A DNA stretch of 64,000 bases from Caulobacter sp. SLTY. Lineage in GTDB: Bacteria > Pseudomonadota > Alphaproteobacteria > Caulobacterales > Caulobacteraceae. Every line of letters starts with the position of its first letter. Positions within the stretch are counted from its first letter, which is position 1. The stretch is taken from positions 62,001 to 126,000 of the forward strand of contig NZ_JAAALA010000002.1 of assembly GCF_009905535.1 (NCBI RefSeq), in the 5' to 3' direction. This document shows, one piece after another, positions 8,922 through 21,045 of the stretch. The notes below the pieces were generated by a model that was given only the letters and a program-made list of their open reading frames with translations, was not told the DNA's origin and ran no database searches. The position numbers and the translations under genes were made by a program.

Positions 8922-9628
8922 CGCCTTTCGGGGTCGAGCAGTACGATCCGGTTCGAAAGTTCGTTCGGATTGTCGCCCCGTGGCGGCGCATGCTGGCGGA
9001 GCACCTGCCCAGCTCGATCGACGGCCGCCAAGAATCCGCCAGCCGCGTCGCCGCGCCTCAGGCCTTCGGTGAGCCGATCGACCACCTCGATCCAGACCTG
9101 CGGCGGAACGGCGGCGTGCAGGCCCTCGTCGGCGATCACCTCCGCCCAGCGTTCTTCCAAGGCGGCGAAGATCAGCACCCCCGTGCGGTCCTTCGTCAGG
9201 TGCAGGCCGTGCGCCAGGAACTGGTCCATCGCCGCGCGACGCACCCGCTCGGCCTTCAGCCCAGGCGGGGTGGCCAGCCGCCGGACGGCGGGCAGGGAGA
9301 CCAGCAGCAGCACCGTGACCAGCACCACCGCCTGGATCAGGATGTAGACCAGCAGGGCCGAGAGGATGGTCCCGCCCGTCGCCCCGTCCTGGCCGATCGT
9401 CCATCCGCCGAACAGGGCCTCCAGACCGCGCGGCCGGAACCCCAGCAGCAGGGCCAGCGGCGGCAGCGCCAAGGCGCAAAGCGTCGCCCAGGCCAGGGGA
9501 ACCTCGCGATAGTCGGAGGCGCGGGGCGACAGCACACAGTAAATCTCGCCGGCGGTGTTCGCCTCGGCCGCCGCCACCGCCTGGGCGATGCGGGCCTGGT
9601 CCTGCGTATTGAGCATTGGGGTCACCAT
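8918..9628 (-). CDS. TPM-domain membrane protein
   Basis: This 236-residue protein begins with half of a TPM (Psb32/YgcG) fold (AEANTAGEIYCVLSPRASDY). It has two membrane-segment regions, about residues 42-65 and 80-105, and a cytosolic-like remainder containing TKDRTGVLIFAALEERWAEVIAD, another TPM signature. It overlaps the upstream TPM gene by 7 nt (ATGGTGA) and forms the last gene of a lemA-TPM-TPM operon. Related proteins are assigned to membrane or photosystem repair, but the biochemical role in non-photosynthetic bacteria is not established. The start is set by the coupling. Confidence 0.85.
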   Translation of the reverse strand: MVTPMLNTQDQARIAQAVAAAEANTAGEIYCVLSPRASDYREVPLAWATLCALALPPLALLLGFRPRGLEALFGGWTIGQDGATGGTILSALLVYILIQAVVLVTVLLLVSLPAVRRLATPPGLKAERVRRAAMDQFLAHGLHLTKDRTGVLIFAALEERWAEVIADEGLHAAVPPQVWIEVVDRLTEGLRRGDAAGGFLAAVDRAGQVLRQHAPPRGDNPNELSNRIVLLDPERR

Positions 9629-10410
9629 CGGCCGGTCGCGCCTCCGCCGCCGAACGAGCCGCCGCCGCCCGAGAAACCACCCCCGCCGGAGAATCCACCA
9701 CCTCCGCCGCCGCCCCAGCTTCGCCCGGCGCCGCTCATCAGGATCCAGGGCAGGGCGCTGGCCAGGCCCGAGCGTCGCCGGCGCCGGCCGCCCATCCGAC
9801 TGAGCAACAGGAACACCACGATCAGGATGATCGGTATCACCCAGGCCGGGAATCCGCCCCCCCTGTCGGCCACCGGGGCCTGCTCGGCCTGGCGCACCCG
9901 GCCACGGGCCTCGGCCACCGGCAGGCTGAGCTGGGTGATCAGTTCCTCGGTCCCGGCCACCACCCCGGCCTCCATCTCGCCGTCCCGAAACTTCGGCAGC
10001 ACGGCGCTTTCCAGGATCACCCGCGACAGGGCGTCGGTGAGGAAGGGCTCCAGGCCATAGCCGACCTCGATCCGCACCGCCCGCTGGTTGGGGGCGACGA
10101 TCAGCATGGCGCCGGTGTTGGCCTTGGCTTCGCCGATGCCCCACTTGCGACCCAGCCGGTAGCCGTAATCCTCGATCTCCAGCCCCTGCAGATCGGTCAG
10201 GGTTACGACCACCAGCTGTCGGCCGGTCGAGGTTTCCAGCGCCTCGAGCTTGGTCGTGAGTTGGGTCTCGGTGACCGGCGACAGCAGATTGGCCTGATCG
10301 ACCACCCGGCCGGTCAGCGGCGGGAAGGTCGGCTCGGCCGCCGCAACGGCGCCCGTCCACAGGAACAGAAACGCGAGAGCGGTCAGCAGTCGCCGCGCCG
10401 AACCGATCAT
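9622..10410 (-). CDS. TPM-domain (YgcG family) protein with glycine-rich tail
   Basis: This 262-residue exported protein has a signal peptide (residues 1-25, cleavage after AVAAA). A TPM domain follows at about 33-165, with GRVVDQANLLSP, TGRQLVVVTL and VEVGYGLE-like elements. It has one membrane segment around 190-207 (WVIPIILIVVFLLL), an Arg cluster and a glycine-rich tail (GGGGGGGFSGGGG) of the kind usual for this family. The ATG overlaps the lemA stop as ATGA. The lemA-ygcG pairing is common across bacteria; the molecular function remains unclear. Confidence 0.9.
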   Translation of the reverse strand: MIGSARRLLTALAFLFLWTGAVAAAEPTFPPLTGRVVDQANLLSPVTETQLTTKLEALETSTGRQLVVVTLTDLQGLEIEDYGYRLGRKWGIGEAKANTGAMLIVAPNQRAVRIEVGYGLEPFLTDALSRVILESAVLPKFRDGEMEAGVVAGTEELITQLSLPVAEARGRVRQAEQAPVADRGGGFPAWVIPIILIVVFLLLSRMGGRRRRRSGLASALPWILMSGAGRSWGGGGGGGFSGGGGFSGGGGSFGGGGATGRW

Positions 10411-11036
10411 CAGGGGTTCACGACCGGCGGGGCCGGGGTGTCGAAGTTGACGCTCGGCGCGGTCTGGGCCGACGGGGCGGCGTTGAACGGCAGGGCCGGC
10501 TTGGACCCGCCATGGATGGTCTTGGCCCAGATCACCGTCGGGAAGGTGCGCAGGGAGGTGTTATAGGTCTGAACCGCCGCATTGTAGTCTGTGCGGGCCA
10601 CGGCGATCCGGTTCTCCGTCCCCTCCAGCTGGCTCTGCAGGGCCAGGAAGTTGGCGTTGGATTTCAGGTCCGGATACTGCTCCTGGATCATCATCAGCCG
10701 CCCCAGCACCCCGCTCAGATTGTCCTGCGCGGCCTGGTATTCGGCGAACTTCTGCGGATCGGTGATGGTCGAGGCGTCGACCCGCACCTGGGTGGCGCTG
10801 GCCCGGGCCTCGGTCACCGCAACCAGCACCTCGCGCTCCTGCGCCGCATAGCCCTTCACCGTCGCCACCAGGTTGGGGATCAGGTCGGCGCGCCGCTGGT
10901 ACTGGTTCTGCACATTGCCCCAGGAGGCCTTCACCGCCTCGTCCTGGGTCGGGATGGTGTTGATGCCGCAACCGGCCAGCGCTGCGGCGAGCAAGGCGAC
11001 CGGCGCCAGCCGGGCGATGGACTTCAGTAGTTTCAT
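10410..11036 (-). CDS. LemA family lipoprotein
   Basis: This 208-residue protein starts with a lipoprotein signal (lipobox LAGC, Cys at residue 23). The LemA helical domain follows, with NQYQRRADLIPNLVATVKGYA and QAAQDNLSGVLGRLMMIQEQYPDLK, and ends with a Pro/Ala-rich tail. LemA proteins form an elongated four-helix structure in the envelope. The gene leads the operon with two TPM proteins, sharing stop-start overlaps with the next gene. No function beyond envelope association is supported by sequence. Confidence 0.93.
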   Translation of the reverse strand: MKLLKSIARLAPVALLAAALAGCGINTIPTQDEAVKASWGNVQNQYQRRADLIPNLVATVKGYAAQEREVLVAVTEARASATQVRVDASTITDPQKFAEYQAAQDNLSGVLGRLMMIQEQYPDLKSNANFLALQSQLEGTENRIAVARTDYNAAVQTYNTSLRTFPTVIWAKTIHGGSKPALPFNAAPSAQTAPSVNFDTPAPPVVNP

Positions 11037-11162
11037 GGTGCGAGCCTCCCAGGCCGACGCGATCGGCGCCGGCGACCATACAGCATCAAACGCCGATCCC
11101 CGACTTGCGCTGCATCAAGCGCGGCGGCTTTCCGCCGGGGCGGCGCGGCGGTATGAAGAGCC

Positions 11163-12266
11163 ATGGCCGACGGCGAAGCCCCCAAATCCCAAAAAGCCCC
11201 GCCGACGAAGTTCGGGACCGGCTTCCTGCGCGACATCTGGTACTTCGCGGCGCTCGCGACCGACGTGAAACCGGGGGCGATGGCCCGACACGAACTGCTC
11301 GGCGAGCCGGTGCTGATCGGCCGCGATCGAAAGGGCGGTCTGTTCGCCCTACGCGACGTCTGCCCTCACCGGGCCGCGCCGCTTTCGGCGGGGAAGATCG
11401 TCTCTGAACCCGACGGCCGCCCGTCCGTCGAATGCCCCTATCACGGCTGGCGGTTCGGCAAGGATGGAGGCTGTACGGCCATTCCCTCGCTGGTCTCGGA
11501 CCAGGCGATGGACGTCTCCCGCATCCGGGTGCGACGCTACCCGGTGGCCGAGAGCCAGGGGATGGTGTTCGTTTGGGTCCCCAGCGACCCCCGCTTCGAC
11601 GGCGAACCGCCCGAGCCGCCGCCGCAATTCCCCGGCGTGGTCGGCGGCGGTCCTAAAATCGTCGACCGGATGGTGTTCGACAGCCATATCGACCACGCGG
11701 TCGTCGGGCTGATGGACCCCGCCCACGGCCCCTATGTCCATCAGCAGTGGTGGTGGCGTTCCAGCGGCAGCCAGCACGACAAGGCCAAGAAGTTCGAGCC
11801 GCGCGAGGCCGGCTTCTCCATGGTCCGCCACGAGCCTTCGAAGAACTCCAGAGCCTACGCCATCCTCGGCGGCGAGCCGCTGACCGAGATCACCTTCCGC
11901 CTGCCCGGCCTGCGCTGGGAGCACATCACCATCGGCCCGCGCCAGGTGCTGTCGCTGACCTGCCTGACCCCCATCCACGACACGGCGACGAAGATCACCC
12001 AGATCGTCTGGTCCGACCACCCGGCCTTCCTGTTCCTGCGGCCCTTTGTGGCGGCGGGCGCCCGCGCCTTCCTGCGCCAGGACGCCGGCATGGTGAACCT
12101 GCAGAACGAGGGGCTGAAGTACGACCCTTCGCTGCTGTGGATCGACGACGCCGACACCCAGGCCAAGTGGTACCAGCAGCTGAAGAAGGAGTGGGCCGCC
12201 GCGACGGCCGCGGGCCGCCCCTTCGCCAATCCGGTGCAGCCCGTCACCTTGCGCTGGCGCAGCTAG
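11163..12266 (+). CDS. Rieske [2Fe-2S] aromatic ring-hydroxylating oxygenase, alpha subunit type
   Basis: This 367-residue protein has an N-terminal Rieske domain (CPHRAAPL around residue 63, then CPYHGW). A catalytic domain follows with the mononuclear-iron motif DPAHGPYVH preceded by DSHIDHAVVGL. This is the layout of vanillate O-demethylase/phenoxybenzoate-type (group III) oxygenases. It would need a separate reductase, and none is adjacent. The substrate cannot be inferred. It is transcribed alone, diverging from the lemA operon across 126 bp. Its TAG stop is interleaved with that of the convergent S41 peptidase as CTAG at 12263-12266. Confidence 0.9.
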   Translation: MADGEAPKSQKAPPTKFGTGFLRDIWYFAALATDVKPGAMARHELLGEPVLIGRDRKGGLFALRDVCPHRAAPLSAGKIVSEPDGRPSVECPYHGWRFGKDGGCTAIPSLVSDQAMDVSRIRVRRYPVAESQGMVFVWVPSDPRFDGEPPEPPPQFPGVVGGGPKIVDRMVFDSHIDHAVVGLMDPAHGPYVHQQWWWRSSGSQHDKAKKFEPREAGFSMVRHEPSKNSRAYAILGGEPLTEITFRLPGLRWEHITIGPRQVLSLTCLTPIHDTATKITQIVWSDHPAFLFLRPFVAAGARAFLRQDAGMVNLQNEGLKYDPSLLWIDDADTQAKWYQQLKKEWAAATAAGRPFANPVQPVTLRWRS

Positions 12267-13732
12267 CGGCGGGTCTTCACCGCCGCCACGGTCTGCGCCA
12301 GCATCTCATCGGCCGGGGTCTGGACGATGGGCGAGCGGATCGGAATGTCCGGCGTCACCCCGCGCGAGCGCCGGTCCCCGTTCGGGCGGATGATGCGCGC
12401 CTTGGGAAAGCCGACCGACAGGCCGGTGTTGGCCAGGGTGAACCGCTCCATCGCCCCATAGGTGCTGGCCATGTCGCTGGTCGGCTCGCCCAGCACCTTG
12501 CCGAAACCATAGTCCTGAACCAGGGCCGCCACCGAGACGGTGTTGGAATAGGACTGCCGGTCGATCAGCAGCCAGACCCGGCCCTTGAACCGCCGCCCGG
12601 TTCTCGGCTGGGCCTGGGGCATGGGGAAGTCGACGATGTCGCCCGGCTTCGCGCTGGCATAAAGCCGGGCGTAGATCTGCGAGACATCCCCGGCCGTGAC
12701 CGGGTCGTGGTCGATCCGCGCCTGGTTGGCGGCGATGGCCTCGAGGCTGACCTTGACCTTGAAGCTGGAGAAGAAGCGGAACGGCCGGTCGGCGAACCAG
12801 GCGATCATCGGGTCGCTGAAGGCGTTGTCGCCGCCGGGATTGCCGCGCAGGTCGATGATCAGGTCGGTCGCCCGCGCCGCAATGAAGTCCTCGAAGGCCT
12901 TGTCGGTAAAGGCGATGAAGCCACGGGCGTCATACATGTCCGCCTCGACCTGGGCCTCGGCGTTGTAGAAGGGCCCCGGCCGCAGATAGGCGATGCCGCC
13001 CCGCAGCATTCGCGCCTGACGCATGGGCGTATCGAGGTCCAGGGTCGGTGGCTGGGCGGCAGCGAAGGCGGCGGCCTCTTCCCGCGTGCGGGCGGCCAGC
13101 GCCACATCGAAGGTCCGGTCGCCTCGGCGCAGGGTGACGGTGAACCGGTCCTTCTGGCCGATCTCCAGCCACAGCAGCCGGGCGAAATCGAACTCCAGCA
13201 GGGAGTCGCGCATGTAGGTCGTCTCGGCCGAGACATGCCGGCCAGTGCGGGAAAGCCAGGCGCCGATGGGCTGGCCCTCCAGCGCCAGCAGTTCGTCGCC
13301 GCGCGCCACCTGGTCCGAGCCGCTCATGTTGCCGCTGACCCAGACGCGGCTTCCCACCGGCCGGATGACCAGGGGAAAGGCCTTGCCGCCCCCGGCCCGA
13401 AAGGCCGACCAGGCCTGATGCGGGAAGTCGATTCGCGTGTGGCCCATCCGCGCCCTGGCCAGGAAGGTCTGGAACAGGACCTGCGCCTGCATTTGGGTCA
13501 TCGGCCTGTCGAGCCGGGCCAGGGTCGCCGCATAGGCCTGGTCCATCTCGGCCTTGGGGGTGAAGGCGTAGAGGTCGACGTGCGCCCCCTTGAGCCGGCG
13601 GTACATCTCCTCGAAGTCCGCCCGCAGCGCCGCCGGCTGATAGAGCTGCGAATCCGGCGAGGCCGGCGGCGCGGCCGCCAGCAGCAACAGCCCGATCAGC
13701 GCCAGCGCCACCGTTCGAATCCCCTTGATCAT
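12263..13732 (-). CDS. S41 family peptidase (C-terminal processing protease fold), exported
   Basis: This 489-residue protein has a signal peptide (about residues 1-22), a helical N-terminal part, a PDZ-like stretch (ARGDELLALEGQPIGAWL) and the S41 catalytic core. The core includes the strand DLIIDLRGNPGGDN and the nucleophile region DRQSYSNTVSVAALVQDYGFGKVLGEPT with the likely catalytic Ser. It acts on periplasmic or secreted substrates that are not known. GGAGTGAG precedes the ATG. It is divergent from a winged-helix/TPR regulator across 111 bp, a context suggesting that the regulator controls it. Confidence 0.88.
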   Translation of the reverse strand: MIKGIRTVALALIGLLLLAAAPPASPDSQLYQPAALRADFEEMYRRLKGAHVDLYAFTPKAEMDQAYAATLARLDRPMTQMQAQVLFQTFLARARMGHTRIDFPHQAWSAFRAGGGKAFPLVIRPVGSRVWVSGNMSGSDQVARGDELLALEGQPIGAWLSRTGRHVSAETTYMRDSLLEFDFARLLWLEIGQKDRFTVTLRRGDRTFDVALAARTREEAAAFAAAQPPTLDLDTPMRQARMLRGGIAYLRPGPFYNAEAQVEADMYDARGFIAFTDKAFEDFIAARATDLIIDLRGNPGGDNAFSDPMIAWFADRPFRFFSSFKVKVSLEAIAANQARIDHDPVTAGDVSQIYARLYASAKPGDIVDFPMPQAQPRTGRRFKGRVWLLIDRQSYSNTVSVAALVQDYGFGKVLGEPTSDMASTYGAMERFTLANTGLSVGFPKARIIRPNGDRRSRGVTPDIPIRSPIVQTPADEMLAQTVAAVKTRR

Positions 13733-13843
13733 CTCTCACTCCAAAACGTCCTGGCGGCCTCGCCTTGTGGCTAGCGTGGCGGGCGCTAGAGTTGAACGAC
13801 GCAATCCTCCCGCCTTCCTGACTTTTTCCTGACCAGGCTCCCA

Positions 13844-15040
13844 ATGACCGCCGCCGACCAGCTGACCGTGGGACCCTGGCGGGCGTCGCGCATGAGCGGG
13901 CGGATCGAGCGGCCCGGCCAGGCCCGCGACGTCGAGCCCAAGGTGATGGACCTGCTGTTCCTGCTCGCCGCCCACCGGGGCCAGGTGGTTGGCCGCGACG
14001 ACATCCTCGCCGCTGTCTGGCCGGGCGTCACGGTCGGCGAGGACGCCCTCTCCCGCTGCGTGTTCAAGCTGCGCCGCGCCCTGGACGACGATCCCAAGGC
14101 GCCCCGCTTTATCGAGACCGTCCCCAAGCGCGGCTACCGCCTGATCGCCGAGGCCGACGCGCCGTCGCGTCGGCAAACCCGCCCACTGGTCTATGTCGGC
14201 CTGGTCGCCCTGCTGGTCCTCGCGGCCATCGCTGCCGCCCTGCTCACTGCCCGCGCGCCCCGCGACAGCGAGGCCGACCGCCTGGTCCGCCGGGCCGACG
14301 ACCTCTATTTCCAGTTCGACCGCCGCAACAATGAGGCCGCCGTCACCCTCTACGAGCGGGCCATCGAGGCCGAGCCGGGCTCGGTCGCCGCGCGGGCCGG
14401 CCTGGCCAACGCCCTGGTCCAGCAGGTGATCCGCTATATCGGCCCGTCACCCCCGCGCACCCAACTGTCGGAAGCCCTGGCGCGCGGCGTGGGCAAGACG
14501 CCGGAAGGCGCCGACCGCCTGGCCCGCGCCCGGGCGGTGGCCGAAGGCGCCGTGCGCGACGCGCCCCAGGATCCGGTCGCCCTCAAGGCGCTCGGCTTCG
14601 TCCTCGCCGCCCAGGGCGACCTTGCCGCCGCCGAGGCCGTCTATCGCCGGGCCCTGGCCGCCGACCCCGACGCCTGGGGGGTGATGATCAACCTCGGCGA
14701 AACGGTCGAGCTGCGGGGCGACCGCGCCGCCGCGCTGCCGCTGTTCGAACGGGCCTACGCCGCCATGAGCCGGCTGTACGGACAGGAGGCGCAGCGGATC
14801 AGCCCCTGGCAGTCGGAACTCGGCGTCGAGATCGCCCGTCGCCAAGCCACCGCCGGTCGCCCCGCCGAGGCGCAGACATGGTACCGCCGTGTCCTCGCCG
14901 ACACCCCGCTGCACCCGGCCGCCACCGCCGGCCTGGCGGTCCTGTTGGCCCGTCAGGGCGACCGCCCCGCCGCCATCCGCCTGTGCCGCGAACTGGTTGA
15001 GCGGGCGGGGCCGTCAGCCGGTTGCGCGCCCTTCCTCTAG
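13844..15040 (+). CDS. Winged-helix (OmpR-type) transcriptional regulator with membrane segment and TPR domain
   Basis: This 398-residue protein opens with an OmpR/PhoB-type winged helix (residues 5-105; VMDLLFLLAAHRGQVVGRDD, then FIETVPKRGYRLI). One membrane helix follows (about 121-142), then tetratricopeptide-type helices to the end. This is the CadC/ToxR architecture: a DNA-binding domain inside, a sensing domain outside, and no phosphorylation domain. The TPR part may sense a protein or peptide ligand in the periplasm. The divergent S41 peptidase is the obvious candidate target. Its stop overlaps that of the convergent Hsp70 gene as CTAG at 15037-15040. Confidence 0.87.
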   Translation: MTAADQLTVGPWRASRMSGRIERPGQARDVEPKVMDLLFLLAAHRGQVVGRDDILAAVWPGVTVGEDALSRCVFKLRRALDDDPKAPRFIETVPKRGYRLIAEADAPSRRQTRPLVYVGLVALLVLAAIAAALLTARAPRDSEADRLVRRADDLYFQFDRRNNEAAVTLYERAIEAEPGSVAARAGLANALVQQVIRYIGPSPPRTQLSEALARGVGKTPEGADRLARARAVAEGAVRDAPQDPVALKALGFVLAAQGDLAAAEAVYRRALAADPDAWGVMINLGETVELRGDRAAALPLFERAYAAMSRLYGQEAQRISPWQSELGVEIARRQATAGRPAEAQTWYRRVLADTPLHPAATAGLAVLLARQGDRPAAIRLCRELVERAGPSAGCAPFL

Positions 15041-16338
15041 GCCCGCTGGCTCCACAGGTCGGCATCCTCCTCCGCCCCGATCAGCGCCAGGCCGGTGGCG
15101 ATCGACACCAGTTCGGCGCCGCTCTCCAGCTTGGCCGCGCCGAACCGCCGCTCGAAGATGGCCCGCACCGCCGGCACGAAGGACGAGCCACCGGTCAGGA
15201 ACACCCGGTCGACCCCCGTCTCCGACAGGCCGGCGCGGGACAGGGCCTCGTCCACGGCGCCCTCGATGGCGGCCAACTCCGGGGCGATCCAGCCGTTGAA
15301 GTCGGCCCGCTTCACGTCCTGCTCCAGCCGGATCGAGCCGGCCTCGAACAGGAACCGAGCCTCCTCGTGGGCCGACAGGGCCTCTTTCAACCGCGAGACC
15401 GCCTGGTAGAGGCGGTAGCCGTGGTTGTCGTCGAGCATCTCGACCAGCCGCTCGATCTTCTCCGGCTCCTGGGCGGTGCGGACCAGGCCGCGGATGTCGC
15501 GCATGTCGCGGCTGGCCCTAAGGATCGCCAGCTGCTCCCAGCGGGCGAAGGCGGTGAAGTAGCGGTTGGGAATGGGCAGCAGGTTGTCGAAGGCCCGGTA
15601 GCTGGACCCCTTGCCGAGCGCAGGCGAGACCAGATGCTCGATGATCCGATAGTCGAAGGCGTCGCCCGCCACCCCGACCCCGCTGTTGGCTAGGCCCTGG
15701 GAGCGGATGCGCCCGCCCTCCCGCTCGAACCGCACCAGGGAAAAGTCGCTGGTGCCGCCCCCGAAGTCGGCGACCAGCACGGTGGCGTCCTGCTTCAGCT
15801 GGCGGGCGAAGAAGAAGGCCGCCGCCACCGGCTCAAAAGCATAGCGGATGTCGGTGAAGCCCAGCCGCCCGAAGGCCTCCTGATAGCGACGAAGCGCCAG
15901 GTCCGGATCGGGCCGCAGCCCCGCGAAATTGACCGGCCGGCCCACAATGACCCGGCTGGGCAGGTCGTCGAGTTCACCGCCGGCATGGTCGCGCACCTTC
16001 AGCAGGAAGGCGCTCAGCAGGTCCTCGAAGGCGAACTTCTTCCGTAGGATCTCGGTGTCGGTGAACAGCGGGCTGGCCGCATAGGACTTGAAGGACTGGA
16101 TGAACCGCGTCTCCAGCGGCTCCTCCAGATAGGTCTCGATCGCCCAGGGCCCGGCCTCGACCTCGCGACCGGCCGGGTCGTGAATCGGGGCGTGGAAGCT
16201 GAGCGCCGAGCGGAAGGCGACGATCTCCGCGTCGTCTTTGGGGAAGTGGATCAGGCGGGCGTCGCCGTCCCCTGTGGTGATCGAGACGACCGTGTTGGTC
16301 GTCCCGAAGTCGATTCCGAGTACGGGTTGGGTGGGCAT
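15037..16338 (-). CDS. Hsp70 family protein (YegD-like chaperone ATPase)
   Basis: This 433-residue protein contains only the actin/Hsp70 ATPase fold: phosphate 1 loop GIDFGTTNTVV at the start, phosphate 2 VLVADFGGGTSDF near the middle, and adenosine motif VFLTGGSSFVPAVRAIF near the end. It lacks the substrate-binding domain of DnaK (about 640 residues), as in YegD. Its clients are unknown. I start it at the ATG at 16338; an in-frame TTG four codons upstream is possible. An imperfect 9-bp hairpin lies upstream at 16361-16383. Nothing else is recognisable in the 157-bp gap to maeB. Confidence 0.9.
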   Translation of the reverse strand: MPTQPVLGIDFGTTNTVVSITTGDGDARLIHFPKDDAEIVAFRSALSFHAPIHDPAGREVEAGPWAIETYLEEPLETRFIQSFKSYAASPLFTDTEILRKKFAFEDLLSAFLLKVRDHAGGELDDLPSRVIVGRPVNFAGLRPDPDLALRRYQEAFGRLGFTDIRYAFEPVAAAFFFARQLKQDATVLVADFGGGTSDFSLVRFEREGGRIRSQGLANSGVGVAGDAFDYRIIEHLVSPALGKGSSYRAFDNLLPIPNRYFTAFARWEQLAILRASRDMRDIRGLVRTAQEPEKIERLVEMLDDNHGYRLYQAVSRLKEALSAHEEARFLFEAGSIRLEQDVKRADFNGWIAPELAAIEGAVDEALSRAGLSETGVDRVFLTGGSSFVPAVRAIFERRFGAAKLESGAELVSIATGLALIGAEEDADLWSQRA

Positions 16339-16495
16339 GGTGTGGTCCAACGCAAAATGGCCCCTGCCTGAAAAAGGAAGGGGTGAGTTGATGGGATGAG
16401 GATGCGCGTCACGGGCGTTGGGCCGTGAGGAGCACGGCTAGGCCTGGCGCAGGATGTCCATGATCATGAAGCCATAACCCTCATCCTTCCCCTCA

Positions 16496-18781
<2,286 letters not shown>

Positions 18782-18934
18782 GGGAGCCTTCGGGCTGGCC
18801 GTGGCGCACGCGCGGGCGCCGTTATGTCGGAAAGGCGCGCAACCTAGCGACCGAGGGTCGCGGGAACAACCGCCTGCGGTCGATCGCAAAAATTAGATTT
18901 GTAGTCTGTTTACGGTTGGGGCGGATGGTGCCCT

Positions 18935-20014
18935 ATGGCTCGTGTGCTCCGGCTCCTCCTTCCGATCCTGCTGTTGCTCGGCTGTGAGCCCCCTAAGCCG
19001 ACTCCGGACACGCAGCCGCTTGTGGACGGGGCTCGAAATGAGAGCTGGCGAAAGCAGCCCCGGCCGATTTCCAAACCGGACTCCGAGACATGCGAGCATG
19101 GGACCGAGGGACGTTTGGCGGCAAAGGAGGCGGATAGGTCCCGTCTCACTGAGCGGCTGGCGCGGGGCGAGGCGGATGCTGAACGCGAGGCGCGCGAAGC
19201 CGCTTCGAAGGGAGCCTTCGGCCTGATCTGGCTCCGTCGTTGGGGCGACAGCCAGCCCAGCGGCATGCTCTGCCGAGGACCGGATAACGCCCACATGGGA
19301 CCCGACATGCCTCTGGAGCGCTTCGGGCTGCACATCGACCACAACCCCTTGCCGCCCGGACACGCTCCGCCGAAGACTGAGGCGGCGATGGCCGACTACG
19401 CCCTGCGCTACAACCGGGCCATGCTGGCCGATCCCCGGTTTCCCTATGCTGACATCTGCGCCCAGGCGAAGCCGCGCCCGCAGTTTACGCAGAACGATAT
19501 CCGCCAACCCGATGAATGGGCGGGCCCGCCACCCGCGCCGCCGACCAGCCGCCCGCTCAGCCTGGGCGAAGCCGCTCGGCATGGAACCCCCGCCTCTCTG
19601 GATCAGTGGATCGCTCGCCGAGCCGACCGGCTCGACGAGCCCGACGACTTTGCCCTGACGCCGCTGGCCTGGGCGGTGCTCCATGACCGGCCGGAGGCGG
19701 TCCGCAGCCTGCTGGCGGCCGGGGCTGACCCTTATCCCACCCTCTGCAACCACCATCCCGAGGCCCCGGCGCTGGTTCTGGCCATGCGGCTGCGGCGGCC
19801 GTATGTGATCGAGATGGCGCGCGCCGGCGGCTTGGGAACCCGGCGCCCCTGGCCCCGTCGGCTGATGGTGATCGCCGTGGAAACTGATCAGGTCGCTTTG
19901 GTCCGCCTGATGCTGAGCCAGCCCAACCAAGCTGGCGACGGCCCCCTGCACCGTCGAGACGAGCCGCTTTCACCGGCCATGAAACGGGCGCTCGACGCCC
20001 GGAGCAAAGACTAG
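18935..20014 (+). CDS. Putative lipoprotein with ankyrin-like repeats
   Basis: This 359-residue protein has a short signal ending in lipobox LLGC (Cys at residue 17). A charged coiled region follows, containing [31 protein letters not shown] in part, and then a central region I do not recognise. The C-terminal third resembles ankyrin repeats ([20 protein letters not shown], then AAGADP). Ankyrin lipoproteins usually mediate protein contacts in the envelope; no partner is evident. It diverges from maeB. It ends head-on with the alpha/beta hydrolase gene, the two TAG stops interleaved as CTAG at 20011-20014. Confidence 0.75.
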   Translation: MARVLRLLLPILLLLGCEPPKPTPDTQPLVDGARNESWRKQPRPISKPDSETCEHGTEGRLAAKEADRSRLTERLARGEADAEREAREAASKGAFGLIWLRRWGDSQPSGMLCRGPDNAHMGPDMPLERFGLHIDHNPLPPGHAPPKTEAAMADYALRYNRAMLADPRFPYADICAQAKPRPQFTQNDIRQPDEWAGPPPAPPTSRPLSLGEAARHGTPASLDQWIARRADRLDEPDDFALTPLAWAVLHDRPEAVRSLLAAGADPYPTLCNHHPEAPALVLAMRLRRPYVIEMARAGGLGTRRPWPRRLMVIAVETDQVALVRLMLSQPNQAGDGPLHRRDEPLSPAMKRALDARSKD

Positions 20015-20904
20015 GCTTCCGCCTTTGCCCGCGCCGCCACCTTGGCGATGGCATCGACAATCTCATCCCAGAACACCGCCGGCACGTCGTGGCCCATGCC
20101 GGGGATGACCATCAGCTCGGCGCCGGGGATGTTTTCCGCCGTGTCCTTGCCGCCGGCCAGGGGCACCAGCGGATCGACCTCGCCATGGATCACCACGGTC
20201 GGCGCCCTGACGCCCGCCAGCTTCGGCCGCCGGTCGGGCGAGGCCAGCACGCCGACGTACTGGCGCAGGAACCCGGCCGGCGCATAGGCGCGATTGAAGT
20301 CTCCGGCGATCCGCTCGCGCAGGGCGGCCTCGTCGATATGGCCCGGCGAGCCGACCACATGGCCCATCTTCACCCCATGGGCCAGGAAAGCCTCGAAATC
20401 CTCATGCGGGTTCGGCGCCGGGGTGCTCAGCGCCGCCATGGCTTCGGGCGTGCCCGGCGGCAGCGTGCGGTTGCCGGTGGTCGACATGATCGATGTCAGC
20501 GACAGGGTGCGCTCCGGGAAATCGGCCGCCACCAGCTGGGCGATCATCCCGCCCATCGAGGCCCCGACGATATGGGCCCGGTCGATGTCCAGCGCGTCCA
20601 GCACCCCGACCGCGTCCCGCGCCATGTCGTCCAGGGTATAGGCGGACGGAACCGCCGTGCCGCTGACAAAGGCCGTCAGGGCCGCGGCCATGTCGGCGGG
20701 CCCGGCGGCGTCGAACTTTTCCGACAGCCCGACATCCCGGTTGTCGAACCGGATCACCCGGAAGCCCCGGCCGGCCAGCCGGTCGCAGAACCCCTCCGGC
20801 CACCGCGTCATCTGGGCGCCCAGCCCCATGATCAGCAGCAACGGCTCGCCGGCGCCTCGCTCGTCGTACTCGATGGCGATACCGTTGGCGGTCAGCTGGG
20901 GCAT
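20011..20904 (-). CDS. Alpha/beta hydrolase
   Basis: This 297-residue protein has an alpha/beta-hydrolase core: oxyanion region [25 protein letters not shown], the nucleophile elbow GASMGG, the acid region [12 protein letters not shown] and the histidine in IPGMGHDVP. This set resembles haloperoxidase-like/esterase members such as DhmA or AclR-type hydrolases, but the substrate is undetermined. No signal peptide is present, so it is cytosolic. The start ATG at 20904 has GGAAGGAA upstream. An in-frame extension to 21054 overlaps the dapB start region and is not supported. Confidence 0.88.
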   Translation of the reverse strand: MPQLTANGIAIEYDERGAGEPLLLIMGLGAQMTRWPEGFCDRLAGRGFRVIRFDNRDVGLSEKFDAAGPADMAAALTAFVSGTAVPSAYTLDDMARDAVGVLDALDIDRAHIVGASMGGMIAQLVAADFPERTLSLTSIMSTTGNRTLPPGTPEAMAALSTPAPNPHEDFEAFLAHGVKMGHVVGSPGHIDEAALRERIAGDFNRAYAPAGFLRQYVGVLASPDRRPKLAGVRAPTVVIHGEVDPLVPLAGGKDTAENIPGAELMVIPGMGHDVPAVFWDEIVDAIAKVAARAKAEA

Positions 20905-21045
20905 GGGTGTTTCCTTCCGTTTGTTGACCGCACTGTCGGCGGGCGGCGCTGGGTCCGTCAACGATCTGTGCTCAGATCGCACGGGCTCTCCCTTGATTCC
21001 CCGCCCGTCTGTGCTTTTCTCCGCCCCCGTCTCCAGGAGCCGCCC

